A stretch of DNA of 64,000 nt from CAZJAH01 sp964544155 (GTDB lineage: Bacteria > Bacteroidota > Ignavibacteria > Kapaibacteriales > UBA2268): assembly GCA_964544155.1 (NCBI GenBank), contig CAZJAH010000002.1:1-64000 (forward strand), read 5' to 3'. The position numbers were made by a program, and so were the translations under genes. Of this stretch, positions 62,124 to 64,000 are shown in pieces. A model generated the notes under the pieces. The model did not search any database and had not been told where the DNA came from. It saw nothing but the letters and a program-made list of their open reading frames with translations. How positions within the stretch are numbered: position 1 is the stretch's first letter; each line of letters begins with the position of its first letter.

Positions 62124-64000
62124 TCAATCTTTAGTGAACATTACTATACCCAGGGGCGGTACCGTAATAAGTATTGACTGCTCCTCTCCGTGGTATGGCA
62201 CCGGATGAGACTCTATTCCGCCGAAATTACCCTGGCCGCTGCCGCCGTAGTATTCGGCATCGCTGTTTAATATTTCCTTGTATTTTCCTTCTTCCGGTAC
62301 GCCTATCCTGTAATTGTGCCTCGGTATGGGTGTGCAGTTCATAATAACGAAAACAGACTGTTTTTTTTCTTTGCCATATCTTATGTATGACAGTATGGAA
62401 TTATGGGAATCATTGGCATCTATCCATTTAAAGCCTTCCTCGGAAAAATCATTTTCGTAGAATGCCGGATTTGTTTTATAAACTCTGTTCAGGTCTTTTA
62501 TCCAATTGTTCAGGCCTACATGATGAGGCGAATCAAGCAGATGCCAATCGAGGCTTTCATCGTGGTTCCATTCCCGCCACTGGCCTAATTCCATACCCAT
62601 AAAATGCAGCTTTTTGCCAGGATGCGAATACATATATCCAAAGAGCAGCCTCTGGTTGGCAAATTTCTGCCAGTTATCACCCGGCATTTTGTTAATCAGT
62701 GAGCCTTTGCCGTGTACTACTTCATCATGCGACAAAGAGAGCATAAAGTTTTCGCTAAAAGCATACCAGATGCTGAATGTTATTTCATTATGGTGATAAC
62801 TTCTGTGGATCGGGTCATGCGAGAAATAATCAAGTGTATCGTGCATCCAGCCCATGTTCCATTTCATACCAAAGCCAAGACCGCCTGTGTATATCGGGCG
62901 GGTAACCATAGGCCAGGCAGTGGATTCTTCAGCAATCATTTGTATATCGGGGAATTCCCTGTAAACGGATTCATTCAGGTCGCGCAGGAAACCGATGGCA
63001 TCCAGGTTTTCTCTGCCACCGTACTCGTTTGGTATCCATTCGCCTTCTTTCCTTGAATAATCAAGGTATAGCATTGATGCCACGGCATCCACTCTTAGGC
63101 CGTCGATATGGTATTTTTCCAGCCAGTAATGGGCACTGCTTATAAGGAAATTCCTAATCTCATTCCTGCCATAGTTAAAAATATAGCTGTTCCAGTCAGG
63201 GTGGTAGCCTTTTCTGGAGTCCTGGTGCTCATATAGATAGGTACCGTCAAAATAATGCAGGCCGTAGCTGTCGCCCGGGAAATGCGAAGGCACCCAGTCC
63301 ATTATTACGCCGATATCATTCCGGTGCAGGGTATCTATCAGATACATGAATTCCTCCGGTGAGCCGAACCTGCTGGTGGGCGCGAAATAGCCGAGAACCT
63401 GGTATCCCCAGGAACCTGAGAACGGATAATCCGTCACCGGCAGAAATTCCACATGTGTATAGCCCATTTCTTTCACATAATCCACAAGTTGTATTGCAAG
63501 CTCCTTGTAGTAAAGGGAACGGTTATCCTCTTCGGGTATCCGCCTCCACGATTCGAGGTGTACCTCGTAAACCGACATCGGCCCATCAAGTGAATTTAAA
63601 TCTTTTCTTTTGTCCAACCAGCCACGGTCGTTCCATTCATACTGAACGTCCCATACTATAGAAGCCGTATCAGGAGGCTTCTGGTTGAATTTGGAGTAGG
63701 GATCGGCTTTCTCTACAGAATAATCCTGATTATTCGATATTATGAAGTACTTATAAATATTCCCTTTTTTTACTCCTGGAATAAATCCCTGCCAGATACC
63801 CGATTCGTCCGACCGCGCACTGAGATAATGTTTATCCTTGGCCCAGCCGTTAAAATCTCCCATTACGGCTACTGACCTGGCGTTGGGGGCCCATACGGCA
63901 AAGAATGTTCCTTCCCTCCCCTTATGCTCCATAAGATGTGAACCGAGCTTATCATGCATGGAAAAATGCTTGCCTTCCCTGAACAGATATATATCGAAAT
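62124..64000 (-). CDS. glgB: 1,4-alpha-glucan branching enzyme (start outside the window)
   Basis: The enzyme makes alpha-1,6 branches in glycogen. 624 codons are present. The frame is open to base 64000, with FDIYLFREGKHFS before the internal Met at 63959, so the true start lies to the right. A CBM48 domain (GTFFAVWAPNARSVAVMGDF) leads into the GH13 barrel. Catalytic motifs are GLRVDAVASMLYLDYSR (nucleophile Asp), MIAEESTAWP (Glu), and LSHDEVVHGKGSL (Asp). It is upstream of the TreY-MalQ fusion in one operon for glycogen turnover. Confidence 0.96.
   Translation of the reverse strand, partial: FDIYLFREGKHFSMHDKLGSHLMEHKGREGTFFAVWAPNARSVAVMGDFNGWAKDKHYLSARSDESGIWQGFIPGVKKGNIYKYFIISNNQDYSVEKADPYSKFNQKPPDTASIVWDVQYEWNDRGWLDKRKDLNSLDGPMSVYEVHLESWRRIPEEDNRSLYYKELAIQLVDYVKEMGYTHVEFLPVTDYPFSGSWGYQVLGYFAPTSRFGSPEEFMYLIDTLHRNDIGVIMDWVPSHFPGDSYGLHYFDGTYLYEHQDSRKGYHPDWNSYIFNYGRNEIRNFLISSAHYWLEKYHIDGLRVDAVASMLYLDYSRKEGEWIPNEYGGRENLDAIGFLRDLNESVYREFPDIQMIAEESTAWPMVTRPIYTGGLGFGMKWNMGWMHDTLDYFSHDPIHRSYHHNEITFSIWYAFSENFMLSLSHDEVVHGKGSLINKMPGDNWQKFANQRLLFGYMYSHPGKKLHFMGMELGQWREWNHDESLDWHLLDSPHHVGLNNWIKDLNRVYKTNPAFYENDFSEEGFKWIDANDSHNSILSYIRYGKEKKQSVFVIMNCTPIPRHNYRIGVPEEGKYKEILNSDAEYYGGSGQGNFGGIESHPVPYHGEEQSILITVPPLGIVMFTKD

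Noticed and set aside
1..64000. CRISPR arrays, insertion sequences, integrases or phage genes
   Set aside because: No regular spacer-repeat pattern, transposase, recombinase or terminal inverted repeats were seen.

Overview
The window is chromosomal DNA from a Gram-negative bacterium of the Bacteroidota/Ignavibacteria/Kapabacteria side of the FCB group. Three lines of evidence support this. A type IX secretion pair (PorU and PorV) sits with several proteins that carry type IX C-terminal sorting domains. Two promoters match the Bacteroidota form TTG/TTTG-N20-TAnnTTTG. SBBP-repeat and Ig-like secreted proteins, DUF3108, DUF4139 and PorV-type proteins also fit. The exact class is inferred, not proven. 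No phage, insertion sequence, CRISPR array or rRNA was seen. Most genes are housekeeping or envelope genes in short operons.

Layout: 0-2.8 kb holds the start of an aldo/keto reductase and a peroxide-stress operon, perR-like regulator > catalase > bacterioferritin (minus strand). 3.2-8.0 kb holds an orphan TylF-like methyltransferase, a two-RCK potassium channel, and an NtrC-type sigma-54 activator followed by a membrane protein. 8.0-17.4 kb (minus) holds a large type IX cargo protein, rluD, lspA, a DksA/TraR-like protein with a histone-H1-like tail, and ileS. 17.6-22.6 kb (plus) holds a secreted M16 peptidase, a small probable outer-membrane protein interrupted by an in-frame stop, and a DUF4139 protein. 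22.8-32.1 kb (minus) holds ribE-rnr, a membrane GAF/degenerate-GGDEF protein, a secreted unknown, a Nudix hydrolase, ndk and sucD.

32.3-38.4 kb (plus) holds a ClpB-like protein made only of the middle domain and second AAA+ module, a VWA/OmpA/SPOR lipoprotein, and a soluble multi-PAS histidine kinase. 38.4-47.1 kb is mixed: a GT-C-like membrane transferase, a secreted beta-lactamase-fold hydrolase, panB coupled to a CX4CH lipoprotein, pdxB, a small lipoprotein, a DSD1-like PLP enzyme, lolA and a DUF3108 protein. 47.2-52.5 kb holds porV and porU. Then come tRNA-Gly(GCC), a long AT-rich gap, and a 1387-residue beta-helix/Ig type IX cargo. The right end (57.9-64.0 kb, minus) holds glgB (running off the edge) and a TreY-MalQ fusion for glycogen and trehalose metabolism.

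The items most worth a second look are the half-length ClpB (32325-33656), the in-frame stop at 21026-21028 that removes the last beta-strand region of a small outer-membrane protein, the PerR that keeps its sensing site but has no cysteine, together with its promoter and palindrome, the H1-like tails on both the DksA-like protein and SucD, the CX4CH lipoprotein overlapping panB, and the TreY-MalQ fusion.
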